Assembly: GCA_029202525.1 (NCBI GenBank)
Contig: CP119325.1
Location: forward strand, 1,896,001-1,960,000
Length of the DNA: 64,000 nt
Source: Candidatus Pseudomonas phytovorans
GTDB taxonomy: Bacteria; Pseudomonadota; Gammaproteobacteria; Pseudomonadales; Pseudomonadaceae
Direction: 5' to 3'
Part shown: positions 33,686 to 42,251 of the stretch, in pieces
Numbering within the stretch: position 1 is the stretch's first letter
How the letters are laid out: the number at the start of each line of letters is the position of its first letter
The notes under the pieces: generated by a model
Told to the model about the DNA's origin: nothing
The model's input: the letters and a program-made list of their open reading frames with translations, nothing else
The model's database searches: none
Made by a program: the position numbers and the translations under genes

Positions 33686-34011
33686 GCGTGCTCAACATTC
33701 GCAACACTTCATGAAATTTTCACAAAACCAGCTACCGAAGGTCGGAAAGTCCCGTAAACACGGGGTGAGGGCTGTCCGGCGCCATGTTGGAGTCGAGAAT
33801 CATTAAAATTTAGAGAGCTGTCATGAAAGTCAATGTGTTACCGCAACTTGTTCATCCAGAGTCATTTGTGGGGTGGCAAGTGTGGTGATGGCGCGCAGGT
33901 GGCCTCATTTTGGTGCGAAAAGTAGCGCTGTGTTACCGGGAGTGTGCAAGGTATCCTTGCAGGCCTGTTTTCCGCATGCAGCGGGTTGTTTTTGCCTGAA
34001 GGAGATATGCC
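33686..34011. other. AT-richer intergenic region with a hairpin and a 21-codon reading frame
   Basis: No gene recognised. A hairpin CCCGT-AAAC-ACGGG at 33751-33764 lies in a GC-rich island that could extend through GTCGGA/TCCGGC pairing. A 21-codon frame, ATG at 33823 to TGA at 33888 (MKVNVLPQLVHPESFVGWQVW), has only AGAGAG upstream. The end of the region holds AAGGAGAT for the HIT gene. The region may encode a small RNA; nothing diagnostic is seen. Confidence 0.3.
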
Positions 34012-34431
34012 GTGTTCGTCCTGGATTCGCGTTTGCAGCAGGATTCCCTGGTGCTGGGGGAGTTTGCGTTGTGCCAGCTTCTGCTGAGCAAGGATGCCAA
34101 CTACCCCTGGTTCATCCTGGTGCCCAAGCGTACCGGCATCAGTGAGTTGTTCGAGCTCGAGGCGGCCGAGCAACAGCAGTTGTGGCAGGAGACCACCCTG
34201 TTGGCCGAAGCGCTGAAGGCCAGCTACGGCGCCGACAAGATGAATGTGGCTACCCTGGGTAATGTGGTCAGCCAGTTGCACATGCATGTGATCGTCCGCC
34301 AGCGTGACGACGCCGCCTGGCCGGCACCGGTGTGGGGCAAGTGCCCGGCCGTGGCCTACAGCGACGACCAGTTGCAGGCCATTCGCCAGCGCGTGCGTGG
34401 GCTGCAACTTGCCGGTTACCAGGAGGCCTGA
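34012..34431 (+). CDS. HIT-family nucleotide hydrolase-like protein
   Basis: 139 residues from a GTG with a strong AAGGAGAT six bases upstream. The histidine triad is QLHMHVIVRQ (HxHxxx; the third position is V rather than H, as in some HIT branches of proteobacteria). The N-terminal ITGRL-like nucleotide region reads WFILVPKRTGISELFEL. It probably acts on a nucleotide conjugate; substrate unknown. Only one base separates its stop from slyX, so the two are coupled. Confidence 0.85.
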   Translation: MFVLDSRLQQDSLVLGEFALCQLLLSKDANYPWFILVPKRTGISELFELEAAEQQQLWQETTLLAEALKASYGADKMNVATLGNVVSQLHMHVIVRQRDDAAWPAPVWGKCPAVAYSDDQLQAIRQRVRGLQLAGYQEA

Positions 34432-34432
34432 C

Positions 34433-34639
34433 ATGTCGCTGGAAATGCGTATCGTCGAACTGGAAACACGTCAGGCATTCCAGGATGACACCCTTCAGGC
34501 GCTGAATGATGTGGTTTTCGAACAGGCGCAGGTGATCGAGCGGCTGAAACTACAGGTGGCCGAGCTGATCAAGCGCCATGAAGAGATGGTCGGCCAGTAC
34601 GGCAGCGAGGGGGAAGAGGCGCCGCCGCCCCATTACTGA
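34433..34639 (+). CDS. slyX: SlyX-like protein
   Basis: 68 residues from the ATG at 34433, one base after the HIT stop. Small coiled-coil protein with the SlyX pattern MRIVELETRQAFQDDTLQAL, a VFEQAQVIERLKLQV heptad region, and a short Pro/His C-terminus (APPPHY). Cellular role unknown. Confidence 0.88.
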   Translation: MSLEMRIVELETRQAFQDDTLQALNDVVFEQAQVIERLKLQVAELIKRHEEMVGQYGSEGEEAPPPHY

Positions 34640-34666
34640 TGCCTTGGTGCCACTGAAACCCTTGCA

Positions 34667-34688
34667 GGAGCGGCGCCAAGGCCGCTCC
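34667..34688. terminator. Hairpin between slyX and the cold-shock-domain gene
   Basis: GGAGCGGC, GCCAAG, GCCGCTCC: a perfect 8-bp stem between convergent genes, lacking a T run. It resembles a single REP-derived fragment (a GCTCCCGCACAGG tail follows). Confidence 0.5.
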
Positions 34689-34696
34689 CGCACAGG

Positions 34697-35290
34697 TTAG
34701 CGGCGGGTTACCGCAACCACGTCTTCGGCCTGCAGGCCCTTGTCGCGGTGCATCACCGAAAACTCCACGCGCTGGCCTTCGACCAGAATGCGATGGCCTT
34801 CGCCGCGAATGGCGCGAAAGTGCACGAAGATGTCATCACCCGAGTCGCGGGAGATGAAACCAAAGCCTTTCGACGTGTTGAACCACTTCACGGTGCCTGT
34901 ATCACGGTTGCCGGCATCCTGGGTGGCATGCTGGCTGCTGCGTACCTTGCGCGGGCTGCGGGCAAAGCCCACCGCCAGGTGCAAGGCCACGGCCAGTACC
35001 GCGCAGACCAGCGCAGCGAGGTTGCCCATTTCCGGGCGGGCCAGCAGCGTCAGGGTTTGCAGCACCACGGCTACCACCAGCAGGGCGCAGGCAAGGTGCT
35101 GCAATTGCTGGCGGGCGCCGCGGTAATACAATGGCACGACCGGGGCCAGGACCAGGTTGAGCAGGCCGAGCAGGGCAAGGTAAACCGCGTCGGGTTGTTG
35201 CAGGAAGGGTGTCGCATCGGTTTTCAGGCTGGGTATGAGCGATAGCAGCAAGGCTGCCACGCCCGTCACCAGATGGACGATCTTGAACAT
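34697..35290 (-). CDS. Membrane-anchored cold-shock-domain protein
   Basis: 197 residues. Four predicted membrane helices (about 5-25, 35-57, 63-84, 88-110), then a short basic linker and a C-terminal cold-shock domain (about 130-195) with RNP1-like KGFGFISRD and RNP2-like DIFVHFRAI. Ordinary Csp proteins are about 70 residues and soluble; here the nucleic-acid-binding domain is tethered to the inner membrane, facing the cytoplasm if topology is even. I recall similar proteins beside the dps-like and aspS genes in other Pseudomonas. Function unknown. Confidence 0.85.
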   Translation of the reverse strand: MFKIVHLVTGVAALLLSLIPSLKTDATPFLQQPDAVYLALLGLLNLVLAPVVPLYYRGARQQLQHLACALLVVAVVLQTLTLLARPEMGNLAALVCAVLAVALHLAVGFARSPRKVRSSQHATQDAGNRDTGTVKWFNTSKGFGFISRDSGDDIFVHFRAIRGEGHRILVEGQRVEFSVMHRDKGLQAEDVVAVTRR

Positions 35291-35570
35291 GGGGTTGGCT
35301 CACAGTTGATAAGGCTGATCACAGGAAGAGCTGGCGGCACGGTGCGCATGAGGTGTAGAGCGCGAACACGTGACAAGCCAGCCTATGCACCCGGCAATGA
35401 CAATCCGCACGGGTGGCACGCTGCCTATTTAACAGCAAAGCCGAAGGCTACTCAAACCGCAGGCCTCGGTAGGCGATGTGTTGCGCCATGTCACAGGCGG
35501 TGTGCGTCAAGTATTGCTACAGTGGTCGGCGTCCGCTTGAGTCTCAAGCCTTATGGAAAGGGGAACTTCA

Positions 35571-36044
35571 ATGGCAATCGATATCGGTATCAGTGAAGAA
35601 GATCGCAAGTCCATCGTCGATGGGCTGTCCCGTCTGTTGTCGGATACCTATGTGCTGTATCTGAAAACCCATAACTTCCACTGGAACGTCACCGGCCCGT
35701 CGTTCCGCACCCTGCACCTGATGTTCGAAGAGCAGTACAACGAACTGGCGCTGGCGGTCGACTCGATCGCCGAGCGCATCCGTGCCCTGGGCTTCCCGGC
35801 GCCGGGGTCGTATGCATTCTATGCACGGCACTCCTCGATCAAGGAGGAGGAAGGCGTACCCCCGGCGGACGAGATGATCCGCCAGCTGGTCCAGGGCCAA
35901 GAGGCCGTGGTGCGCACCGCGCGCAGCATTTTCCCGGTAGTGGACAAGGTCAGTGACGAGCCGACTGCCGACTTGCTGACCCAGCGCATGCAGGTTCACG
36001 AAAAAACCGCGTGGATGCTGCGGGTGCTGCTCGACGGCAAGTAA
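35571..36044 (+). CDS. Dps-like ferritin
   Basis: 157 residues from the ATG at 35571 with AAAGGGGAA upstream. Four-helix ferritin-like fold with Dps ferroxidase residues in KTHNFHWNVTG and LHLMFEEQYNELALAVDSIAERI. It oxidises and stores iron with H2O2 and may protect DNA. The N-terminus is short and lacks the lysine-rich DNA-binding tail of E. coli Dps, so DNA binding is uncertain. The 280 bp upstream show no clear OxyR or Fur site by eye. Confidence 0.9.
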   Translation: MAIDIGISEEDRKSIVDGLSRLLSDTYVLYLKTHNFHWNVTGPSFRTLHLMFEEQYNELALAVDSIAERIRALGFPAPGSYAFYARHSSIKEEEGVPPADEMIRQLVQGQEAVVRTARSIFPVVDKVSDEPTADLLTQRMQVHEKTAWMLRVLLDGK

Positions 36045-36060
36045 AAGGCTGTCATGTAAC

Positions 36061-36150
36061 CCTGTGGGAGCGGGCGCGCCCGCGAAGAATCCAGCGCGGT
36101 GGTTGGCACCGGCTGCGCCGGTGTTCGCGGGCGCGCCCGCTCCCACAGGG
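36061..36150. repeat. REP inverted pair, outward arrangement, after the dps-like gene
   Basis: Begins CCTGTGGGAGCGGGCGCGCC and ends with the mirrored CGCGCCCGCTCCCACAGG. The two copies therefore point the opposite way from the other pairs in the window, which begin with the CTCTTCGCGGG side. It is 16 bp past the dps-like stop. Confidence 0.88.
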
Positions 36151-36263
36151 GCCGCGTAGTGCGTGACGATCAGAGTTTGTGCAGGAACATTTTGCCGCTG
36201 CTTTAAACCTGCTGCCCAGCGCTTCATTGGTCACCTGTTACCCGTGACGAGGAAGTAGGGCGC

Positions 36264-36593
36264 ATGATGCAAGCGAGCAAGCGTGTGGCTGGCCAGGGGA
36301 GCTGGCCAGGAAAACAGTGCATTGATCCGTTCAAGGCGGATTTCGACATGTTGCAGACACAGCCGGTGTCGCGTTCGGTGCGACTCAACGGTTTCTCCAC
36401 CTGTCTGCGCCTGGAGGCCGTGTACTGGAGTATTCTGGAGCGCATCGCCGCCGCCAACCGCTGTTCGGTCAGTGCGGTGTTGTCCTACGTGGACCGCGAA
36501 GTGCACTTGCGCCAGGGTGGGGTGCGCAACTTCAGTGGGCTGATTCGGGTAATCTGCGTCGCCTGGCTGCAGGACCCGCCAAGTGTGCGCTGA
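36264..36593 (+). CDS. Ribbon-helix-helix domain protein
   Basis: 109 residues from the ATG at 36264 (GAGGAAGTAGGG upstream); an internal ATG at 36348 would give 81 residues and keep the whole domain. The C-terminal part (SVRLNGFSTCLRLEAVYWSI, then LERIAAANRCSVSAVLSYV) matches the RHH_4 type: a beta strand followed by two helices. It is probably a small transcription factor or DNA-binding protein. The target is unknown; no antitoxin partner is adjacent. Confidence 0.78.
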   Translation: MMQASKRVAGQGSWPGKQCIDPFKADFDMLQTQPVSRSVRLNGFSTCLRLEAVYWSILERIAAANRCSVSAVLSYVDREVHLRQGGVRNFSGLIRVICVAWLQDPPSVR

Positions 36594-36685
36594 TCGCCTG
36601 GCGGGCTGCGCAGTGCTTGCTAACCATATATAATCCCGCTTTTTGCTGCCCCGGCAGCCAGCGTTGTGGTTGACGAGAGACCCCC

Positions 36686-36907
36686 ATGCCCCTTTATGAC
36701 TATCAATGTGCGTCCTGCGAGCACCGCATGGAAGCGCTGCAAAAAATCAGCGCCGCGCCGCTGACCGATTGCCCGGCCTGCCAGGCGCCGGCGCTGAAGA
36801 AGCTGCTGTCGGTGCCGGGCTTTCGCCTGAGCGGTAATGGTTGGTACGAAACCGACTTCAAGACCGGGGCAAAAAAGAATCTGGCAGGCGGCGACAAGGC
36901 CGACTGA
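36686..36907 (+). CDS. FmdB-family zinc-ribbon protein
   Basis: 73 residues. MPLYDYQCASCEHRME and DCPACQAPALKKLLSVPGF give two CxxC knuckles about 27 residues apart, a zinc ribbon. The C-terminus (NGWYETDFKTGAKKN) is typical of the family. It lies directly upstream of aspS in the same direction and is likely co-transcribed. Function unknown. Confidence 0.88.
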   Translation: MPLYDYQCASCEHRMEALQKISAAPLTDCPACQAPALKKLLSVPGFRLSGNGWYETDFKTGAKKNLAGGDKAD

Positions 36908-37000
36908 GTTGAATGCTGTGACCGGGTCTTGCAGTATTAGCCCTCCGGGCGGCCAAGGCCTCCACCGAATACACGAATCACGAGAAGCGAAACCACCATC

Positions 37001-38776
37001 ATGATGCGCAGCCATTATTGCGGCCAACTGAACGAGAGCCTGGACGGCCAGGAAGTCACCCTTTGCGGCTGGGTCCATCGTCGCCGCGACCACGGCGGGG
37101 TGATCTTCCTCGACATCCGTGACCGCGAAGGCATGGCCCAGGTCGTGTTCGACCCGGACCGCGCCGAAACCTTCGCCGCCGCCGACCGCGTGCGCAGCGA
37201 ATACGTCGTGCAGGTCACCGGCAAGGTGCGCAAGCGCCCTGACGGTGCGGTGAACGCCAACATGGCTTCCGGTGCCATCGAGATCCTCGGCTACCAGTTG
37301 ACCGTGCTCAACGAAGCAGAAACCCCGCCGTTCCCGCTGAACGAGTACTCCGACGTCGGCGAGGAAACCCGCCTGCGTTACCGCTTCATCGACCTGCGTC
37401 GCCCAGAGATGGCCGAAAAGCTGCGCCTGCGTTCGCGCATCACCAGCAGCATTCGTCGCTTCATGGATGACAACGGCTTCCTCGACGTGGAAACGCCGAT
37501 CCTGACCCGTGCCACCCCGGAAGGCGCGCGTGACTACCTGGTGCCAAGCCGTACCCACGCCGGTAGCTTCTTCGCCCTGCCGCAATCGCCCCAGCTGTTC
37601 AAGCAACTGCTGATGGTCGCCGGCTTCGACCGCTACTACCAGATCGCCAAGTGCTTCCGCGACGAAGACCTGCGTGCCGATCGCCAGCCGGAATTCACCC
37701 AGATCGACATCGAGACCAGCTTCCTCGATGAAAGCGAGATCATGGGCCTGACCGAGAGCATGATCCGCAAGCTGTTCAAGGAAGTGCTGGACCTGGAGTT
37801 CGGTGAATTCCCGCACATGACCTTCGAAGAAGCCATGCGCCGCTACGGCTCCGACAAGCCAGACCTGCGTAACCCGCTGGAACTGGTCGACGTTGCCGAC
37901 CAGCTGAAAGATGTCGACTTCAAGGTGTTCGCAGGCCCGGCCAACGATCCGAAGTGCCGCGTGACCGCCCTGCGTCTGCCAGGCGGCGCCAGCATGCCGC
38001 GCAGCAAGATCGACGAGTACACCAAGTTCGTTGGCATCTATGGTGCCAAGGGCCTGGCTTACATCAAGGTCAACGAGCGTGCCAAGGGCGTTGAAGGCCT
38101 GCAGTCGCCGATCGTCAAGAACATCCCTGAGGCCAACCTCAACAACATCCTCGACCGCGTGGGTGCCGTAGACGGCGACATCGTGTTCTTCGGTGCCGAC
38201 AAGTTCAAGATCGTCAGCGAGGCCCTGGGCGCACTGCGCATCAAGGTCGGCAACGACTTCAACCTGCACACCTGCGAGTGGGCGCCGATGTGGGTCGTCG
38301 ACTTCCCGATGTTCGAAGAGAACGAAGACGGCAGCTTCACTGCACTGCACCACCCGTTCACCGCGCCGAAGTGCTCGCCGGAAGAGCTCGAGGCCAACCC
38401 GGCCACAGCCCTTTCCCGTGCCTACGACATGGTGCTGAACGGTACCGAGCTGGGTGGCGGTTCGATCCGTATCCACCGCAAAGAGATGCAACAGGCGGTA
38501 TTCCGCCTGCTGGGTATCGAGGCAGAGGAACAGGAAGAGAAGTTCGGCTTCCTGCTCGACGCCCTGAAATTCGGTGCACCGCCGCACGGCGGCCTGGCCT
38601 TTGGCCTGGACCGTCTGGTCATGCTGATGACTGGCGCCCAGTCGATCCGTGAAGTGATCGCCTTCCCGAAAACCCAGAGCGCTGCGTGCGTCATGACCCA
38701 GGCCCCTGGCCTGGTCGACGCCAAGGCCCTGCGCGAGCTGCACATCCGACTGCGCGAACAGACCAAGGTCGAGTAA
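37001..38776 (+). CDS. aspS: Aspartyl-tRNA synthetase
   Basis: 591 residues, bacterial type. It has an N-terminal OB-fold anticodon domain (CGWVHRRRDHGGVIFLDIRD), class II motif 2 (KCFRDEDLRADRQPEFTQID), a GAD insertion (about 290-410) and motif 3 (GLAFGLDRLVMLMTG). In Pseudomonas, AspRS is known to be non-discriminating and to work with GatCAB to make Asn-tRNA; that is expected here but cannot be read directly. Two consecutive ATG codons start the frame. Confidence 0.97.
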   Translation: MMRSHYCGQLNESLDGQEVTLCGWVHRRRDHGGVIFLDIRDREGMAQVVFDPDRAETFAAADRVRSEYVVQVTGKVRKRPDGAVNANMASGAIEILGYQLTVLNEAETPPFPLNEYSDVGEETRLRYRFIDLRRPEMAEKLRLRSRITSSIRRFMDDNGFLDVETPILTRATPEGARDYLVPSRTHAGSFFALPQSPQLFKQLLMVAGFDRYYQIAKCFRDEDLRADRQPEFTQIDIETSFLDESEIMGLTESMIRKLFKEVLDLEFGEFPHMTFEEAMRRYGSDKPDLRNPLELVDVADQLKDVDFKVFAGPANDPKCRVTALRLPGGASMPRSKIDEYTKFVGIYGAKGLAYIKVNERAKGVEGLQSPIVKNIPEANLNNILDRVGAVDGDIVFFGADKFKIVSEALGALRIKVGNDFNLHTCEWAPMWVVDFPMFEENEDGSFTALHHPFTAPKCSPEELEANPATALSRAYDMVLNGTELGGGSIRIHRKEMQQAVFRLLGIEAEEQEEKFGFLLDALKFGAPPHGGLAFGLDRLVMLMTGAQSIREVIAFPKTQSAACVMTQAPGLVDAKALRELHIRLREQTKVE

Positions 38777-38786
38777 GCGATCCCCG

Positions 38787-38816
38787 GGCGCATCCATATG
38801 GATGCGCCTTTGCGTT
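38787..38816 (+). terminator. Terminator of aspS
   Basis: GGCGCATCC, ATAT, GGATGCGCC then TTTGCGTTT: a 9-bp perfect stem 10 bp after the aspS stop. The tail is interrupted by GC, so read-through into yebC is possible. Confidence 0.7.
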
Positions 38817-38890
38817 TCGGCGCAGGTATTTTTCCGTCCCGCCCCGTACAGGGGCGGGGCTGTTTGTGATTCAAAGGATTCGGAGTCGTT

Positions 38891-39637
38891 ATGGCTGGTC
38901 ATTCCAAGTGGGCGAACATCAAGCACCGCAAAGAGCGCCAGGATGCCAAGAGAGGCAAGGTCTTCACCAAGTGGATCCGCGAACTGACGGTGGCTGCCAA
39001 GCAGGGTGGTGCTGACCCGGCGTCCAACCCGCGCCTGCGCCTGGCGCTGGACAAGGCCCTGGGCGCCAACATGAGCCGCGACATCATTGATCGCGCCGTG
39101 GCCCGTGGTGCCGGCACCAACGAAAGCGACAACGTCGAAGAGCTCAGCTACGAAGGTTACGGCCCGGGTGGCGTTGCGATCATGGTCGAGGCCATGACCG
39201 ACAACCGCAACCGCACCGCCGCCGCCGTACGCCATGCCTTCACCAAGTGTGGCGGCAACCTCGGTACCGACGGCTCGGTGGCCTACCTGTTCGAGCGCAA
39301 AGGGCAGATCAGCTTTGCCCCGGGCGTGAACGAAGACGCGTTGATGGAAGCGGCGATGGAAGCCGATGCCGACGACGTGGTGGCCAATGAGGACGGTTCG
39401 TTCGAGGTGTTTACCTCGTTCAACAGCTTCTATGCCGTGCGTAATGCCCTGGAGGAGGCGGGCTTCAAGGCCGCTGATGCGGAAATCGTCATGCAGCCGA
39501 CCACCAGCGCCGAACTCGACCAGGAGGGTGCTGAAAAGGTGCTCAAGCTGATCGACATGCTCGAAGACCTGGATGATGTGCAGAACGTCTATTCCAATGC
39601 CCAGATTTCCGACGAGATCATGGAAAACCTCGGCTAA
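38891..39637 (+). CDS. yebC: YebC/PmpR family transcriptional regulator or translation factor
   Basis: 248 residues with the standard start MAGHSKWANIKHRKERQDAK, internal GYGPGGVAIMVEAMTDNRNR and GCxxLG-like CGGNLGTDGSVAYLF. PmpR in P. aeruginosa represses the quinolone signal regulator; related YebC proteins have also been linked to ribosome stalling relief. It lies upstream of ruvCAB, separated by a REP pair. Confidence 0.95.
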   Translation: MAGHSKWANIKHRKERQDAKRGKVFTKWIRELTVAAKQGGADPASNPRLRLALDKALGANMSRDIIDRAVARGAGTNESDNVEELSYEGYGPGGVAIMVEAMTDNRNRTAAAVRHAFTKCGGNLGTDGSVAYLFERKGQISFAPGVNEDALMEAAMEADADDVVANEDGSFEVFTSFNSFYAVRNALEEAGFKAADAEIVMQPTTSAELDQEGAEKVLKLIDMLEDLDDVQNVYSNAQISDEIMENLG

Positions 39638-39676
39638 GGTGTTCTGAGCTTTCGGGATAGGCAGATCGCTTTATTG

Positions 39677-39792
39677 GGGCTGCTGTGCAGCCCATCGCCG
39701 GCAAGCCAGCTCCCACAGGTACAGTGCAGGCCTAAAGCCTTACGCTGAACCTGTGGGAGCTGGCTTGCCGGCGATGGGCCGCGCAGCGGCCC
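39677..39792. repeat. REP inverted pair of a second type, between yebC and ruvC
   Basis: Outer arms GGGGCTGCTGTGCAGCCC and GGGCCGCGCAGCGGCCCC enclose facing copies of ATCGCCGGCAAGCCAGCTCC-type sequence ending CACAGG. It shares the CTCCCACAGG end with the common REP but has GCCGGCAAGCCAG in place of TTCGCGGGCACGC. Confidence 0.88.
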
Positions 39793-39831
39793 CAGTGGTG
39801 TTAAAAAAATGAGCGTTGTACGACAGGCACT

Positions 39832-40356
39832 ATGACTCTGATTCTAGGTATCGACCCCGGTTCGCGCATTACCGGCTATGGCGTGGTCCGCCAGACCGCC
39901 CGTGGTTGTGAATACGTGGCGTCGGGCTGCATCCGCACCGGCAGCGGCGAGCTGCACGAGCGGCTGCAGATCGTTTTTCGTGGTGTCACAGAAGTTATCG
40001 CCCAGCACGGCCCGGTAACCATGGGCATCGAGCGGGTGTTCATGGCCCGCAATGCCGACTCGGCGCTCAAGCTCGGCCAGGCCCGTGGCGCGGCCATCGT
40101 CGCCGCCGCCGAAGCCGGCCTGGAGATCGCTGAGTACAGCGCTACTCAGGTCAAGCAAGCGGTAGCTGGCAGCGGTGGGGCCAACAAGGAGCAGGTGATG
40201 ATGATGGTCATGCACCTGCTGAAGTTGACACAAAAGCCGCAGATCGACGCCTCTGACGCCCTGGCCATCGCCTTGTGCCATGCCCATACCCGTTCCAGCC
40301 TGGTGCCGCACGGCCTGGCCACGGCGCGACGACGCGGAGGGCGCTTGCGTCTGTAG
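39832..40356 (+). CDS. ruvC: Holliday junction endonuclease RuvC
   Basis: 174 residues. RNase H-like fold with catalytic Asp in LGIDPGSRITGYG, then Glu in MGIERVFM and acidic residues in DASDALAIALCHAH. It cuts Holliday junctions made during recombination repair. It is 109 bp upstream of ruvA; no LexA box was recognised. Confidence 0.96.
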   Translation: MTLILGIDPGSRITGYGVVRQTARGCEYVASGCIRTGSGELHERLQIVFRGVTEVIAQHGPVTMGIERVFMARNADSALKLGQARGAAIVAAAEAGLEIAEYSATQVKQAVAGSGGANKEQVMMMVMHLLKLTQKPQIDASDALAIALCHAHTRSSLVPHGLATARRRGGRLRL

Positions 40357-40465
40357 CCGCTTCATGCGCTGATACATATTTTGTCCGGGTGAAGCATTCA
40401 CCCGCTGCATTTGCTGATAGGGTTGAGCGGTCTTTGACCGGCTCCCCGAGAGGAAGGATCGGAAC

Positions 40466-41083
40466 GTGATTGGACGTTTGCGTGGCACCCTGGCGGAGAA
40501 ACAGCCGCCGCACCTGATTATCGACGTCAACGGCGTGGGCTACGAACTGGAAGTTCCCATGACCACGCTGTACCGCCTGCCCAAAGTGGGCGAGCCCGTT
40601 ACCGTGCACACCCATCTGGTGGTGCGCGAAGACGCCCACTTGCTCTATGGTTTTGCTGAGAAGCGCGAGCGCGAACTGTTCCGCGAGCTGATCCGCCTGA
40701 ACGGCGTGGGGCCGAAGCTGGCCCTGGCGCTGATGTCCGGTCTGGAAGTCGACGAACTGGTGCGCTGCGTGCAGGCCCAGGACACTTCGGTCCTGGTGCG
40801 TGTCCCCGGCGTCGGCAAGAAAACCGCCGAACGCCTGCTGGTCGAGCTTAAGGACCGTTTCAAGGCCTGGGAAACCTCCCCGGCCATGTTCGCCCTGGTG
40901 TCCGATGGCCCGTTGCCGGTCGCCAGCGAGTCCAGCGCCGAGGCTGATGCCGTCAGCGCCCTTGTCTCGCTGGGCTACAAGCCGCAGGAAGCGAGCAAGG
41001 CGATCGCTGCGATCAAGGACAAGGCCGGCCTGAGCAGTGAAGAACTGATCCGCCGCAGCCTGAAAGGGATGATTACCAAGTGA
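40466..41083 (+). CDS. ruvA: Holliday junction branch migration protein RuvA
   Basis: 205 residues from a GTG with GAGAGGAAGGA upstream. It has an N-terminal OB fold (MIGRLRGTLAEKQPPHLIID), two helix-hairpin-helix units (LNGVGPKLALALMSG, VPGVGKKTAERLLVEL) and a C-terminal RuvB-contacting domain. It overlaps ruvB by 4 bp (GTGA). Confidence 0.96.
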   Translation: MIGRLRGTLAEKQPPHLIIDVNGVGYELEVPMTTLYRLPKVGEPVTVHTHLVVREDAHLLYGFAEKRERELFRELIRLNGVGPKLALALMSGLEVDELVRCVQAQDTSVLVRVPGVGKKTAERLLVELKDRFKAWETSPAMFALVSDGPLPVASESSAEADAVSALVSLGYKPQEASKAIAAIKDKAGLSSEELIRRSLKGMITK

Positions 41084-42126
41084 TCGAAGCCGACCGCCTG
41101 ATCGCCGCCAGTGGCCGCGACCGCGAAGAGGTCCAGGACCGCGCGATCCGCCCACTTAGCCTGGACGATTACATCGGCCAGCCGGTGGTGCGCGAGCAGA
41201 TGTCGCTGTTCATCCAGGCTGCCCGTGGCCGCAGCGAGTCGCTCGACCACACGCTTATCTTCGGCCCGCCGGGGTTGGGCAAGACCACCTTGGCCAACAT
41301 TATCGCCCACGAAATGGGTGTGTCGGTAAAAAGCACCTCGGGGCCGATTCTCGAGCGCCCCGGCGACCTGGCGGCCATGCTGACCAACCTGGAACCGCAC
41401 GACGTGCTGTTCATCGACGAAATCCACCGCCTGTCACCGGTCGTCGAAGAGGTGCTGTACCCGGCCATGGAAGACTTCCAGCTCGACATCATGATCGGCG
41501 AAGGCCCGGCGGCCCGTTCGATCAAGCTCGACCTGCCACCGTTTACCCTGGTAGGGGCTACCACCCGTGCCGGCATGCTCACCAACCCGTTGCGCGACCG
41601 CTTCGGTATCGTCCAGCGCCTGGAGTTCTACAGCGACAAGGACCTGGCCACCATCGTCAGCCGTTCGGCCAATATTCTTGGCTTGGTCATCGAAGACCAG
41701 GGTGCCTACGAGATTGCCCGCCGTGCCCGTGGCACGCCGCGTATTGCCAACCGCCTGCTGCGCCGCGTGCGCGACTACGCCGAAGTGCGCGGCAAGGGCC
41801 AGATCACCAAAGCCGTGGCCGACTTGGCGCTGAACCTGCTGGATGTCGACGAGCGCGGTTTCGACCATTCCGACCGCCGGCTGCTGTTGACCATGATCGA
41901 AAAATTCGATGGCGGCCCGGTGGGCGTGGACAATCTGGCGGCAGCCATCAGCGAAGAGCGTCATACCATCGAAGATGTGCTGGAGCCGTACCTGATCCAG
42001 CAGGGCTATATCATGCGCACACCGCGCGGCCGTGTAGTCACCCGGCATGCCTACCTGCACTTTGGCCTGAATATTCCCGGGCGCCTGGGGGAGGGCGGTG
42101 ATTTTTCCGAGCCAGGCGATGAATGA
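41080..42126 (+). CDS. ruvB: Holliday junction branch migration ATPase RuvB
   Basis: 348 residues from a GTG overlapping ruvA. AAA+ motor with Walker A GPPGLGKTTLA, Walker B FIDEIHRL, sensor GATTRAGML and arginine finger region RDRFG, plus a C-terminal winged helix (GYIMRTPRGRVVTRHAYLHF). It drives branch migration with RuvA. Confidence 0.97.
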   Translation: MIEADRLIAASGRDREEVQDRAIRPLSLDDYIGQPVVREQMSLFIQAARGRSESLDHTLIFGPPGLGKTTLANIIAHEMGVSVKSTSGPILERPGDLAAMLTNLEPHDVLFIDEIHRLSPVVEEVLYPAMEDFQLDIMIGEGPAARSIKLDLPPFTLVGATTRAGMLTNPLRDRFGIVQRLEFYSDKDLATIVSRSANILGLVIEDQGAYEIARRARGTPRIANRLLRRVRDYAEVRGKGQITKAVADLALNLLDVDERGFDHSDRRLLLTMIEKFDGGPVGVDNLAAAISEERHTIEDVLEPYLIQQGYIMRTPRGRVVTRHAYLHFGLNIPGRLGEGGDFSEPGDE

Positions 42127-42251
42127 CAGATCAAAAGCGACTTTTTGTGGTCCTACTGCCGGCATGCCAAGGGTGCGCTGGCAATAAGACATTAATGAAG
42201 AAAAAACAGTTGCCACAGCGGATTGGCAAGCTGAGGAGTAAGCACTAGAGT

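Noticed and set aside
36620..39235. 871-codon open frame on the minus strand opposite aspS and yebC
   Set aside because: Same antisense artefact; it crosses three real genes and an intergenic terminator and has no recognisable domain.
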